From: Trichaptum fuscoviolaceum
Lineage: Eukaryota > Basidiomycota > Agaricomycetes > Hymenochaetales > Trichaptaceae
Direction of reading: 5' to 3'
Length of the DNA stretch: 64,000 nucleotides
Assembly: GCA_910574455.1 (NCBI GenBank)
Contig: CAJSYZ010000004.1
Span: forward strand, 2,543,528-2,607,527
Part shown: one piece after another, positions 23,501 to 35,223 of the stretch
Numbering within the stretch: the stretch's first letter is position 1
Layout: each line of letters starts with the position of its first letter
The notes under the pieces: generated by a model
Database searches by the model: none
What the model was told of the DNA's origin: nothing
What the model saw: only the letters and a program-made list of their open reading frames with translations
Made by a program: the position numbers and the translations under genes

Positions 23501-25346
23501 CACTAGGATTTCCGCCCTCGACAGCAAGTAGGTGCAACTTATCTAGAAAATTCGTCATTGCATCCCGCATATCATAGTCCCTTTCAAGCTTCAAGCCGCC
23601 CGTCAAAGCGATCCGAATCAAGATCTTTAGATAATGTGCGAGTCCGGTCACCAACGCTAGAAGCTCTTGCGTCATACCCGTCCGTCGTTGCGAGTCTTGA
23701 GCCTTCGATAATAGCGTGAACAGTTCGACCGTTTTTCTACATAGCAATCGGGCCTCTCTAACGTGTGACATGCCTAGGTGGGCGCCCAAGGCACGAGGTG
23801 ATTAAATTTAGCTCTGTACTATCACAATTAGGAGCGCTTGTGCGTACCTTTGAGGTTAAGCCGAGCAAAGTACGCCTCTAGATCGTCGATCGTCGCAAAC
23901 AGAACTTCCACGTGCAGGATGAACTTTTCCGCCATTCGAATAGCCTCCAGGTATTGCCCATTACTAACCTGACGAAGCATATCCGAGATGCATGCAGCAC
24001 TAGACTCTTCGAATGCAGACAGCACACTGAGAGAAGTCATACGTGAATAATTCACCAACATAAAGCAGAAAGACGTACGTCCATATGCGGTATACTTCTT
24101 GCTCCATGCGCGATTGTTTTTCCTTGAGCGACTGGGGGGATTCCCGTTCTTCTTCCTCTTTCCAAACTGGATCGTTCACGTCAATCGTCGAGACGGATGG
24201 GCTGAGTGCCCTCCTAGAGCTAATTTTGACATTCCAGAACTACGAAATACGTTTCAGCAGTCATATGACAGCACGGTCTGAGAGAGGCGCACCTTGTTAA
24301 TCATATAACATTCAGGATGCCAACATTCGTCACGGTTGTTCCTGTTGATCTCCACGAATTGCTTTAATATAGCGCTATTGCACCCTGCACATTTCGTGGC
24401 GAATCGAGTGGAGTAATGGAAATGACAGTACACATCATTTTCGTGCTCGTAATACGAATCCTGTGGTCCGAAGACAGTAGGACATACGGAACACGTAAAG
24501 TGTTCAACATGGTATTTTTTGTCTTAGAACGCAGCCGAGATCAGTCATATGAGTAAACAAGAGCGAAGTAGTACGCACTGCATGCCGTGATGTAGCTTCC
24601 TCTCAACGCCTGCCCACACTTCGAACATATGAGACTTAGCCGTCGGAAGTAGTCTCGTTCACATAATGGCAGTTGCTTTCCATCGGGGCCATCGATGGGA
24701 AAGAACTTGGACGCAACAACAACATCACAGTCCTGCGAGGAAGATCAGTAATTGAATGCATACCATATCTGATGGAACGAACCCTGCACTTGAAACAGTT
24801 TAGATGCCACACATTCCCTAATGCCCTCACAAATGCACCTTCCAACGGCAAAGAACAAGCAGCACATGTGGTCATCACCAGCGTTGTTGTTGCGGACACG
24901 CTACTTCCGGCTTTCGAACCTGACGTTGATGCCGCTGTAGAAGACAATCCGGATATCAGAGACGCAGTACTCATGCGCTTAAGGGTAGTATCATCTCCAG
25001 GGACTCCGTGATCCGAATGAGCAGAGGACGAGGCCCCGCTGCGACTGTGGCTGTCATTCGGTGTCAGAGGCCGGCTGAGGCTCTGGAACGATGGCATCGG
25101 ACTTCCAGTTGGACTCGATCCCAGCTCATTGCCGTTCATCCCGTCCGACAGCATATGTTGATTGTACGAATGAGAGGAGTGGTTGAGATCCTCGCTACGG
25201 GCATGCGGGTGAATGTCGTTGTTGCCCTTCAGACGGTTCCTCTCAAAGTCACCTGGAGAACCAACCGTTGATGAACGTGTGGGCGGCGCGGGCCGCGTCT
25301 GCTGTTGACCGTTCTCCATACGCATTGAGAGAGGGACACTTTGCAT
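20502..25346 (-). CDS. LIM-domain Rho GTPase-activating protein
   Basis: Nine exons (25346-24783, 24732-24579, 24522-24293, 24239-24079, 24026-23848, 23773-22880, 22810-22034, 21962-21834, 21778-20502) give 1454 residues. LIM1: C161, C164, H181, C184, C187, C190, C211, D214. LIM2: C223, C226, H246, C249, C252, closing with CHFH. A third, incomplete LIM-like set follows (CAGC and HPEC), and another CxxC/HxxC/CxxC set lies mid-protein (CVKC, WHSQC, CATC). The RhoGAP domain spans about 988-1190, with the arginine finger at R1038 in GIFRKNG and the motif NPVQLAALLKKFLKSLPEP. The tail is Pro/Ser/Gln-rich. LIM-RhoGAPs (yeast Rga1 type) switch off Cdc42 or Rho at growth sites and control polarity and septation. 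Long disordered linkers are typical. Every exon junction closes in frame. Confidence 0.93.
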
Positions 25347-27317
25347 CTAGAAGGTAGCAAAGTCCCTCTAGAATACGCGCAACTTCGCTATTGCTTCGTT
25401 GTCAGATGTATGGTGTCGATTGTAATTGAGTGCGAAAGAAATAAGTTAAGGGGTTGTATATTCCTATTGTGGGCTCCTTGCAAACTTTGTCGCACCCGCT
25501 GCCAGCGTCAATAGTGAGGGTCAGCCCGAACGATATTTACTTGCCTGTGCACAGAGTTGAGCACGCTGTGTTCGACGAGGAGGATGGAGAAGGAGGACGA
25601 GAAGGAGGACGTTGCGGCGAATGGTTACTGTCACGCGAATACGGTGTCAGAAGTATTATAAAGCAGGACCCCGGTTACTCGAGCTGGTACTCAGCTATTC
25701 AAGTCTGTGTTTCCATCTCTCTTCGTTTCTTCATACTCATCCCTGGTGTCTCCTCAAAAGTTTGTCACATCTCAAGTCCTTTGAAGTCAATGGCCATAGT
25801 TACGATACTCTAACTTCAAGCGCCCAAGATAAAGCACGAAAGGCAGGGCGTTCGACTAAGCGGGATATCCATGCCAGTGACTTTGGCAGATATCAGTGCG
25901 AAAATCACACCCTTGATTTGCTTGACGGATTCACATCAATCTGCATACGTTGTCGTCTCGAGGAGAAAGAGCTCAAACCCTCTACTCTCATCTGAGACTA
26001 TCAAACGATACTCATAGTCAACAGCTTCAACTACAGCGTCAACTCTTCTACAGCGCCGGCACATCTCGCTCGAGCCTGTCACAACTAAGTATCTTCCTGC
26101 TTTTTTAGCTCTCGGACACTCAGAATACCTCTCTAAAAATCTCGGCGTGTCATCAGGGCTTTTTTCGGACTTTCAAAGCTTTCCGATATTATAATGTTGT
26201 TCTAGCCTATCTCCTATTCCATCTTTGTGAAGCCGGCATTTGCCAAGGATCATAATCCGGAAATGGTTGCTTTGATGTACCAGCAGATGTTCATCGCTTC
26301 AACTTTGCAAACTAGTTTGGTATTGCTGGGTCATCTTGGAACCACCATTCCTCTTCCTGAACCCAGATTCCTCATCATTTCGTCGCTCTAGTCTCGCCCA
26401 TGCTGACAGGTTCTTCGAGGCAGCAGATCGACATCTTAGTTCATAAGGTTTGGCGAGATGGCCCCACATGATAATCTACCGGATACATTACAAGACGGTA
26501 TATCTCACCAGGAGCGCCGGAAACATACTCTCGGAGGCTATATCTCCAATTTGGTTCTTCGTTTTGAAGCTTCCAAGTTCTGCCAATCACGGAGTAGATG
26601 GAATCCTACTGGCTGGATAAATGTCTCGTGCTGGCCATTCAGCGATTGTGGGGCACTCTTTGTATATTGTCGCTACTTGCGTGGAGAAATTACCTTGGCA
26701 AGTTTTCAAGAGTTGATTATCTCCAGACTGGGATCGCATGGGACCACATATCGGAATAGATAACTTCTCTTCCAGCCTACGTAGATTCACGGGAAGGGGC
26801 CTAAAACTCAAAACTCGAATCCTCGCTATGCCATCTAAGTTCCTTGTGTTATTTTCAAACATGTCTCTCGTGACTAGAGAAACTCTAAAGAGCCTATGAT
26901 AGCGCAGCAGGTATAGGAAGGACAGATCAGACATCTGTCTTAGTGTCTACGACATTGAAGTTGAAGATCTGATCACGGAGCTTATTTATGCCTTGTTTAT
27001 TCAGATTCAGAAGTTTCCTCATAGCCTCATAACTCCTTCGCGCGTCTGAAGGTGGTCCGTAAGGCCATGTTACAAGGCACCGAAGAGATTTGATCAGCAG
27101 AAGGATTTCGACTGTGACGGCAATATCCAATTAGGTTTATGATGATAGTGGTTTCCGTACAACAAGACCAGAGACTGCGACACTTGCGGAAAACGGGCTG
27201 TAGCTCTCAGATCACGCACTTAAACTCGATTCCCATATGCATAAGCATATATTCTGCAGGGCACATAACATAGAGAAAAGAGAAAAACTATGCGAAAAGG
27301 AGCATGCAGGTAGTGTT
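25347..27317. other. Long intergenic region, no supported gene
   Basis: About 2 kb between the LIM-RhoGAP start and the RPS15 end. Open frames such as 26458-26763 plus and 26587-26934 minus overlap each other and show no domain or splice structure. Confidence 0.45.
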
Positions 27318-28117
27318 TTACTTGAGGGGGATGCTGAAGGGTGGTAAATTAGGTTGAGAGCGATGAGATAAAACGATAAAACTCACAATCGAGATGCTGG
27401 ACGCCGTTAACAAATCCACTCCTCAGAAGTAGTTCACATCGAATTACTCGGAAATACTCACAGTGTGTTGCACCAATCTATTCAAATTTTCAGCATCGTT
27501 ACTTTAAGATATACGTTAAGTACTCACACCCGGACGACCGTGCTTGACGGGCTTGTATGAGCATGAGAACTCGGCGAGGTAGTGGCCAGTCATTTCAGGC
27601 TTGATCTCAACGGAGTTAAAGACCTTGCCGTTGTAAATACCAACGACGGAGCCAATCATCTCGGGAACGATGATCATGTCACGGAGATGTGTCTTCACGA
27701 CGGCGGGCTTCTCATTCGGGGGCGCCTCCTTCTTTGCCTTGCGGAGCTTCTTGATAAGACCCATAGGCTTCCTCTTAAGACCACGTTGGAACCGACGACG
27801 GGCACGGGCGTGGACGAGCTGTGTATTGTGTCAAAGGTTTGATAACTTTAGTATGACGATACATTCATACCTCGACGAACTAAACAACACAAGTCAGCGG
27901 TTTCGGGTAGAACAATATAAGTAATAGCACGCACATCCTCGTTGCTCAGATCTAGGAGCTTCTCGAGCTCAACACCACGGTACGAGAAGGTACGGAAGGT
28001 CCTCCTCTTCTTGAGGTCAGCGGCGACTTGGGGATCGGTAACGTCAGCGTCGGCCTAGAAATTCCTTCAGCAACGATTCTTCCGCATTGTCTAGTAATAC
28101 GATGAGCAGCATACCAT
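27318..28117 (-). CDS. RPS15: 40S ribosomal protein S15 (uS19)
   Basis: Seven coding exons: 28117-28115 (only the ATG), 28054-27935, 27879-27871 (9 nt), 27818-27528, 27477-27462 (16 nt), 27396-27387 (10 nt) and 27333-27318 (16 nt), giving 154 residues. The translation runs through the whole eukaryotic S15 sequence: [83 protein letters not shown] and the conserved end IGATHSSRFIPLK. The tiny exons are required to rebuild DFVELVHAR and HSSRFIPLK. The protein is a small-subunit component near the decoding centre and P site. It shares a divergent promoter with RPP2. Gene structure is inferred from splice signals plus protein conservation. Confidence 0.93.
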
Positions 28118-28594
28118 GATGGCTGTTTTTTGGTCTTGAGATGTAAAAGTGTTGAGGAGGGCTTGAGGGACGACGAGCAACGAAGAGCCCAGCACAGGAT
28201 CGACTGGAGGCAGAGGCCGAAAGAGGAAGGAGGTGGTGGCTGATGACTTATGCTGTATAGTACTTATGTAATCGCTAATCCACTACTACATTGCTTTGAG
28301 TACGGACCCGAGAGTTTCTCAAAACACATCATTCGGACAGGTGAGTACAACTGACTCTATGCATGTCGAGCGTATAAATCCTGACAGATTTCTCGCAGAA
28401 TCCTCAAGTCTTCCCCAAGGGATTAAAGTGCGTTAAACCTACGGTAAATGACCATTGGTTATTCAAGGGGCTTATACTTTCCACCAGACGATTTGCGGCT
28501 ATCCGATTAAATTCTAATATCACACAAAGTTTGTCCAACAGCCATCCGTACGCTCTAAACTTCAGTCTGAGCCAGTTTTGTTTCCTTCTACAGA
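28118..28594. promoter_or_regulatory. Shared divergent promoter of RPS15 and RPP2
   Basis: 477 bases separate the two start codons. A TATAAAT lies near 28374 on the plus strand. A CAG directly before the RPP2 ATG region (28591-28593) could be the acceptor of a 5' untranslated intron, common in fungal ribosomal protein genes. Confidence 0.55.
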
Positions 28595-29060
28595 ATGCGT
28601 CATCTCGCAGCGTACCTCCTTCTCCAAATTGGCGGCAACGCCTCTCCCTCGGCTGAAGACATCAAGGGTGTTCTCGGCGCAGTTGGCATTGAGGCCGATG
28701 AGGATCGCCTCTCTAAGCTCATCTCCGAGATTGAGGGCAAGGACATAAACACTCTTATTGCTGAGGGTTCTGCCAAGTTCGCCTCCGTACGTTCATCTCC
28801 TATATATTCTTCGAAGCATGTTCTAATGATGTTGTGTTTCGCTTTAGGTCCCATCTGGCGGTGCGGTGTCGTCGTCTTCTGGTGGTGCTGCTCCTTCTGG
28901 TGGTGCTGCCGCAGCTGAGGCTCCTAAGGAGGAAGAGAAGAAGGAGGAGGAGAAGGTGCCGTTGCTGGTTGACTTTATAAAAATATACTTACTGATGCGT
29001 CAACTGTTTGTTTTACAGGAGGAGTCTGACGACGACATGGGCTTCGGTCTCTTTGACTAA
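28595..29060 (+). CDS. RPP2: 60S acidic ribosomal stalk protein P2
   Basis: Three exons (28595-28786, 28848-28955, 29019-29060) give 113 residues. The N-terminus [19 protein letters not shown] and the helical domain ([17 protein letters not shown]) identify the P2 rather than the P1 branch. An Ala/Gly/Ser hinge and an acidic Lys/Glu stretch lead to the universal P-protein tail [14 protein letters not shown]1 and P2 form the lateral stalk of the large subunit that recruits translation GTPases. Length is typical. Confidence 0.95.
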
Positions 29061-31434
29061 ACGAAATCTCGTACCGCGCCAGTCACGTTGTGTACTCAAC
29101 ATGATGCTGGTCTTTTAGTTTCGGCGTATCGTGTGTCTGTAGTTTTGTATCGCTAACACTCACAAAACATGACGGCATGTCCACTGAATGTCTGATTGAC
29201 TGCTCACGAATCACGCGAAGTATTTGATACTCATCGTGTTCATAATCTCAGAAGAAATGAAACTCCTTCGGTTACGTTTTGAAGCGTAAGTCTATACTTG
29301 AGGCACTTGTTCTATTTGATTAATCAATATGTCGTCCAACCGATACGGGTAGATGTATGTATGTACAGTGAGAGTGAGATAACTTGGGGATAACTTGGAT
29401 CGTTAGTCTCATATGTACAATATCAAAAATAAGCTGTGACTGATGCATACACTGGCATATGTATCAGATATTCATCGCAATTTTCAATTGGCCAGCCGTC
29501 CAACAATTATTCTTGATTAAAAATTGTACAATTGAGGTTCGTTATTTCTTCTTTTCAATTTCATTTATAATATGATGACAACAACGAAACGAAGAGGCTA
29601 CTTATCATCTCATGTTGTTGGATGAATTAAGGGACCATCAAAATAGTCAGTCTATACTCAATCTTCCACAATCATCATTGTCAAGCTGTTAGAGTTTATG
29701 ATAATTACTGACGGACCGGAATTCAGCTCCGTTGTGCGTAAAATCGATATGTCATACATTAATGCAGTAGCCAACGGGTCGGTTTCGCCATCTCTCTGTT
29801 TTCGCCTTGTCTCTTTTCTTCACAAGCGATACAAAATGTTTTCAGTCGTTCCCCGACCTCACGGATCCTGCAGGCTATGTACTAACCCTATCGATGTCTT
29901 GGCATTCTACGAGGAATATGTCAATCATGATGGACTGGCGCTCTTCTCGCATTGAACTTACCAGAAAAGCTTCCTTCGGGAGGACGATCTGACGGAATCG
30001 GCACCCGAAATTGCATTGTATACTCCGACGGCAGGCCTCAACGCTAGAGTTACACGTAAGGACATACCTACGGGTACGTTTCATTACGGCCGCGGCAAGA
30101 CAGGGGTATATGAATAGAGCCTGTGACCCGAGAACACCGTACTTCCCCGCTACAGATCAAAGCAAACGCATAACTATCCAAGAGAGAGTTGACAAAGTTT
30201 ATTTGGTTACCTCTCCGTGTCGGTAAAAGGACGGATGCATAAGGATATTCCTCCATGTGAGCACAACATAGTTCAAGCGACTACAAGCGATTGGTTGTCA
30301 GCACCTGATTACTATCCCCACGTTCTTCGAGAAGATAGTAAGCCGCCCATCCTATTGGCTCGAGCGACGCCGCAACGAATCAGATCTTGCTATGTATCTA
30401 TCAGGCAAAGTCGCTAGGCACTACATATCCGACATACACACATTGAATGAAGACAATCGGGGTTAACGCTTATTGGTTCGGATGGATAAGTGTATGACGA
30501 TCACATCCATATTTGCGTAGCCACTTGATGTCTCATTTGTATACGCGGCCGCCCTAGAATCGCATGTATGGCGATCTAAGCAACACCGCCTTCCGTTGAC
30601 CTGAAAACAGCGAGCGTGACTTAGAAAGGCACTCTAATTTCGCAGCTGGGCCGCGGCTCTCATAACCATGTGAATGGGTCCTCTTTACTCCGAAGCCCGA
30701 AAGACCGTACCGAAGAGGTCGAGTCCATTCAAGCTTAGGGTCCGGAGGAAAAGGCACAACATCACAAACGTCCATGTGGGATGGGGCAAAATAAATTTCT
30801 CTCGCTCATAAATACGTTGTCGTGCTGGGTCCGTTGGCATGAAACAATTGATGTGAGTTAGCATGTATAGACGATTTACTAAAGCTCCGGCAGCATTAAT
30901 GCGCAGAGCGAGTAGTAAGGAAAATTTGGAATTCGCCCCTTGGTACCGTTCAAGCCGGCGGCATCTTGAAAGCAAATAGTCTAGTTCGCCTCGCTCATCG
31001 GCGACTTCTCCCCCGCAAGAACTGATGCGTAAATTTTGTGGAAACATGATAAGTCTGAGGGGGGAGATTGCGCGATGCTTTTCAGTCCTTTCCGGGAGCA
31101 AAACATTGAAAACCAAGGAAGTTACAGCTGCAGAGAAGAGGAAGCGGCGTAATTACGAGGGGTATTGTGGCGTAGATAATAGCCGAAAAGGGACAGAAGA
31201 TGGGCAAGCTGGGGCGGACCGACTTGCCGACGATGCCGCGGGAAGAGTGGCAACGCGTGATCTAGTACTAAATCCTGAACAAGTCAAAGGCACCCGTGAG
31301 CCAATGCTCCTCTGCTTCCGACCACTATGTCGACTGGGCCCCTCTAACATTTTGACTGAGTCAAATATCTCTTGCTGCACGCACCGACCTGTAGTGTTTG
31401 CGTGTAACTGTTGTTGGGTGTAGCGGCCGCCATA
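29061..31434. other. Long intergenic region, no supported gene
   Basis: About 2.4 kb. Open frames at 29698-29955, 30685-31116 (minus) and 31025-31423 have no recognisable product. The last few hundred bases are the presumed promoter and leader of the transcription factor gene. Confidence 0.45.
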
Positions 31435-34400
31435 ATGGACGCCCACCAAACGGTTTCTCAGCAATTGTCCGCAAGAACTCAGAACTCCAGTACTTCGTCG
31501 GACAGTCCTGGATCTCCTCCGGACGGCAAGCCTACAGTAACTGCTACAATATTCAAGGGACCGAAGCGTAAGCGTCTAGTAAAGGTATGCTCCATATAAC
31601 GTGCTCGTATACTCGCAAATTAACCTGTTGTATTAACTTCCTGCGTTTTGTTTTATTTAGGCGTGCGATGCTTGCCACAAGAGCAAACGTCGTTGCGATG
31701 GAACAGGTATGGGAGCAATCCTTTAGTTAACCACCTCACCGCGCGCTCATGCTCCAAATTATATCTTACCTTCAGCCCCTTGCAGTAACTGGTGCGCCCT
31801 TCGCATCCTTGTATAACTGTTGCCAAGCAGACTCTGAGATTTGTCTTTATAGCTATTTTGCTTGGAAAGAGTGTACATATACGGACTCCGCAGGGCGTTC
31901 TGTCCCTGCCCCGAATGCTAATCGTCAGGAAGACGCGGCCGCACACAACCGTTATGGAGCGAATACCCAAAGTGACTTGGGACCACCAGACGCAACACTA
32001 GCCTACGCTTCCCAGCGTGGTCCCGTGGTCTCCAATTCTTACGTTCACCCAAACGTTCCTTACGGCCCAGGTGGTATTCATCCTCCGTATGGGTCTACGT
32101 CTGGAACGACTGTCACGTCACCTATAGCTGGTCAACCGACTCGGAAGCGTCTAAGGGAGGAGCGTGACATGAATCAACATTATGCTTCACACTATAACAG
32201 CTCAATTCAACCGTCTGGCCTTCCTATGAATGACTCCGGTCAATCAGCGACCAGTCCCAGCATGGAGAATAGCTACTTGCGGTCAACTAATACAACTGTT
32301 GCTCCAGATGCTTATCACGGAATCGATAGAAGCATGATTCGTGAGCTAGTAAATCGTAAGCATAGGTCTCTCTTATTCTAACTTCTATCTTGATAGTATT
32401 ATCTCCATCTCCACGACATGATTTTACCCTAATCCATTTTTCGTATATCGGGAGGACCATAAGACATCACAAATATTCTTTCCGGCGCATTTGCTTTCCT
32501 TGATTTACGCTGCTTCCATCACTGCGATTTGTGCACCTTACTGACCCATCTGACCGCAGTTTTTTTCGCACACTGCCATCCCCATCGGCTTATCATACAT
32601 TTCCCGACCTTCAATTCCGACCTCTGCCATGATCGTGTCCCTTCTTACCTCCTTAACGCAATCTGTGCTCTTGCTGCTCCCTTATCGCGCAGTCCGCGCA
32701 TTCGAGTGGAGCCAGTGCGGGAGGCCGGCCAAAAGTTCGCGGACGCTGCCCTTTCGTCACTCTTCATGCGCGACGGTCGAATCAGGGATAACACTCTGCA
32801 AGCTGCGCAGGCTCTCGTCCTTCTACAAGCTTATAAAATCTACAAAGAAAGTCACATGAACGGCGAATTCACTTACTTTGGTACGTACATCTGTTTAGCT
32901 TCCTTATACTCCAGCAATCCCTGACGCAAACTGACTGGGCTGGTTCAGATCGAGCTGTACGAATTCTACGCCAGCTGCCTGGCTTTCGGCCGACCAATCA
33001 ACCACCCCTTGTCACCCCACTACCATCTGAAAGTTTACAAGTCAGCCTCGTTCAAGCAGAATGTGCACGACGCACGTTTTGGCTCGTACACTTGATCGAG
33101 GTGTTGGGCACTATATTTACCAGACGTCCGCCCTCTCATTCACTGCGAGATCTAGCAAACATGCGACTCCCGTGCGATGAATTTGGATTTGAATTTAATA
33201 TCACTTCTACGCTACCCGGTAGGTGACACTTCTATAATCATATCTGCTAGTCCGCGGCGCAATCGAGGCTCATGGGGTGAAGCGTCCAGCGCATGATGTG
33301 CCGGCATGATAGCGGCGTTCTCCATCACTTATTCAGCTATTATTCGTTTCGTTTATGTTTCACAAGGTGATCTAACTCCTCAAATTCTCTAGAATATCTT
33401 AATGTTGAAGCTCTGGAGCTCCGAAGCAAATCAGAATTTGCACACGTCTTACGAATCACAACGCTATTGTCAATGATAGAAGAGTGCAACCTCGATTGTG
33501 AGTATTGTCTTTTTTCCCTCGCTTACACTTCCATTAATGTTTACGTCTTTATTTCTGAAATTGTGCAGCCCCTGACCCTCGGGCGGTAACAGATATGGAG
33601 AACAAACTTAAGGTACGATTTCCAGCGGTCGGATACATCAGAAGCCCTTATTAATGAGCTCACTTGACGCAAATGACCTCACAACCCCGGTTCATTCCTT
33701 GTCGGTTTCGTTCGTTACCTCTCACGATCCTGCCCCCCCTCCGCACCTTTCGGCGTATAGCAATGGGTCATCGGACTGTCAGATGACCTGAAGTACAACA
33801 CGGACAACCTTCAGATGCAACTGTCGTTCTGGGAAACAAGTATTAACTCGAATACGTGGTGCTTCTGTTTCATGCACGTACTACATGCCTGCTGTATACT
33901 GGCATTAAGCGATGTGAGTCTTCATTCTACTAATCTCTGTGAATTATATGCGCATCTTCGCGACCCTACATATTTATTTCTCCATACAAAACATTTAGGC
34001 GTGCGCCAAGCATAGTAAGTGCGACTTATGGGGACAGCTGATCTCTGGTGCATCTACGTGCTTTTGGTAGGCTCAATGCCGAAGCGATTTTGTTCGCTTC
34101 ATTCAGTTTGGTTTTCTGTGTCATTCTTGAAAACTTCCTTGTTTCAGAGTCCCCTCTATGCATACTAATACTTAATTTCACTTTTGCAGACTCGAAGGCG
34201 ATTGAGCAAAGAACCTAGGCGTGGGCCTATCGAACTCGAGGCAATCCAGACACTTTCCGCAATCATGAATGGTGTTGGGCCTCGTGCTCGAAACAGTATC
34301 ATGAGTAAGCTGATGACATTCTTGTCTTCTGTCCGTTTTCCTAAGTGTTGGTAGTGGGCTGCGTTTTATGGGTCCAGTACTGTGGTCCTCATGCGCCTAG

Positions 34401-35223
34401 GATCGCGGCTGAGAACGGAAGCCAGGGCTCCGATGCAGATCCCACCGCTATGTTTTCCAAGGCACCGAACCTTCCGGAGCTTCAGCCTTACTTGGAACAG
34501 TGGCTTAAAGAATGGGAAGAATTCTGGGGTCCTCCACATCATCAACCTAGTGTAAGTAAGGGCCGCGGAAACGATGAGGAAGGACAGGGACGGGCTACTC
34601 CCTCACCCCATTCGTCGACGGAAACTGATGTGAAAGACGTTTCTAAGAGGACCATGCATACTACGGCTAATGGACAGTGGGACATACCGGACGTTGTTAT
34701 TGACCCGGTTTTGCGAGGTGATTCTGATATTCCAATAGACGTACATCCACTACCGTCTCCGGCACTCTCCTCCTCCTCTACGCTAAAGGGCCGAGATATG
34801 CTGTCTTTGCCCTCCCTCAAGTCCAGCGGACTCTTGGACGTTGCGGCAGACGAAACAGGCGCAAGGTCAGGATCTACAACGCCCGTGAGGAGTACGTGGT
34901 CAGTGACGGGCTCCTCGTCGCCCCGACCTCCATATTCACCAGGCCAATCAGCATCGCTCGCCGTCACGGGAAGTTCACCTACACGATCTCCTCACATGCC
35001 TCAAGGGAATTTTTCTCCGGCCCAACCCCTTCCGCAGCCTCAGGCGCAGTATCAGCTAGCTCCGCAGTCCGTACCTTCAATGACGCCATCACATGCGTCG
35101 CTGCAACATTCCGGTACAAACCCTATATCTCTTATTAATTCGGGCGTAGGCCACTACAATAGTGGACAACACACAGACAATGCTATTCACACGTCGTCGT
35201 TCTCAGAACAAATTCGCCGTTAA
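31435..35223 (+). CDS. Zn2Cys6 transcription factor with fungal-specific transcription factor domain
   Basis: Twelve exons: 31435-31584, 31661-31706, 31776-31791 (16 nt), 31853-32355, 32560-32880, 32949-33218, 33393-33497, 33569-33612, 33761-33913, 33999-34018, 34198-34304, 34355-35223, about 867 residues. The DNA-binding cluster has canonical spacing C52-x2-C55-x6-C62-x5-C68-x2-C71-x6-C78 and a basic stretch before it (GPKRKRLVK). The 16-nt exon supplies the fourth Cys. The middle homology region is clear (FFAHCHPHRLIIHFPTF, YLLNAICALAAPLS, ECARRTFWLVHLIEVLGTIF, RLPCDE). The C-terminus is Ser/Pro/Gln-rich, a likely activation region. Exon 10 and the start of exon 11 are less certain; a direct join of exon 9 to 34191 is also open. 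Such proteins act in the nucleus on metabolic or developmental genes. Targets are unknown. Confidence 0.88.

Noticed and set aside
26458..26934. Overlapping open frames on both strands between LIM-RhoGAP and RPS15
   Set aside because: No recognisable protein, and no consistent exon structure.
30685..31116. Minus-strand open frame of 143 codons and the overlapping plus-strand frame 31025-31423
   Set aside because: The two overlap on opposite strands and have no motif, no splice partners and no start context. Treated as chance frames upstream of the transcription factor gene.
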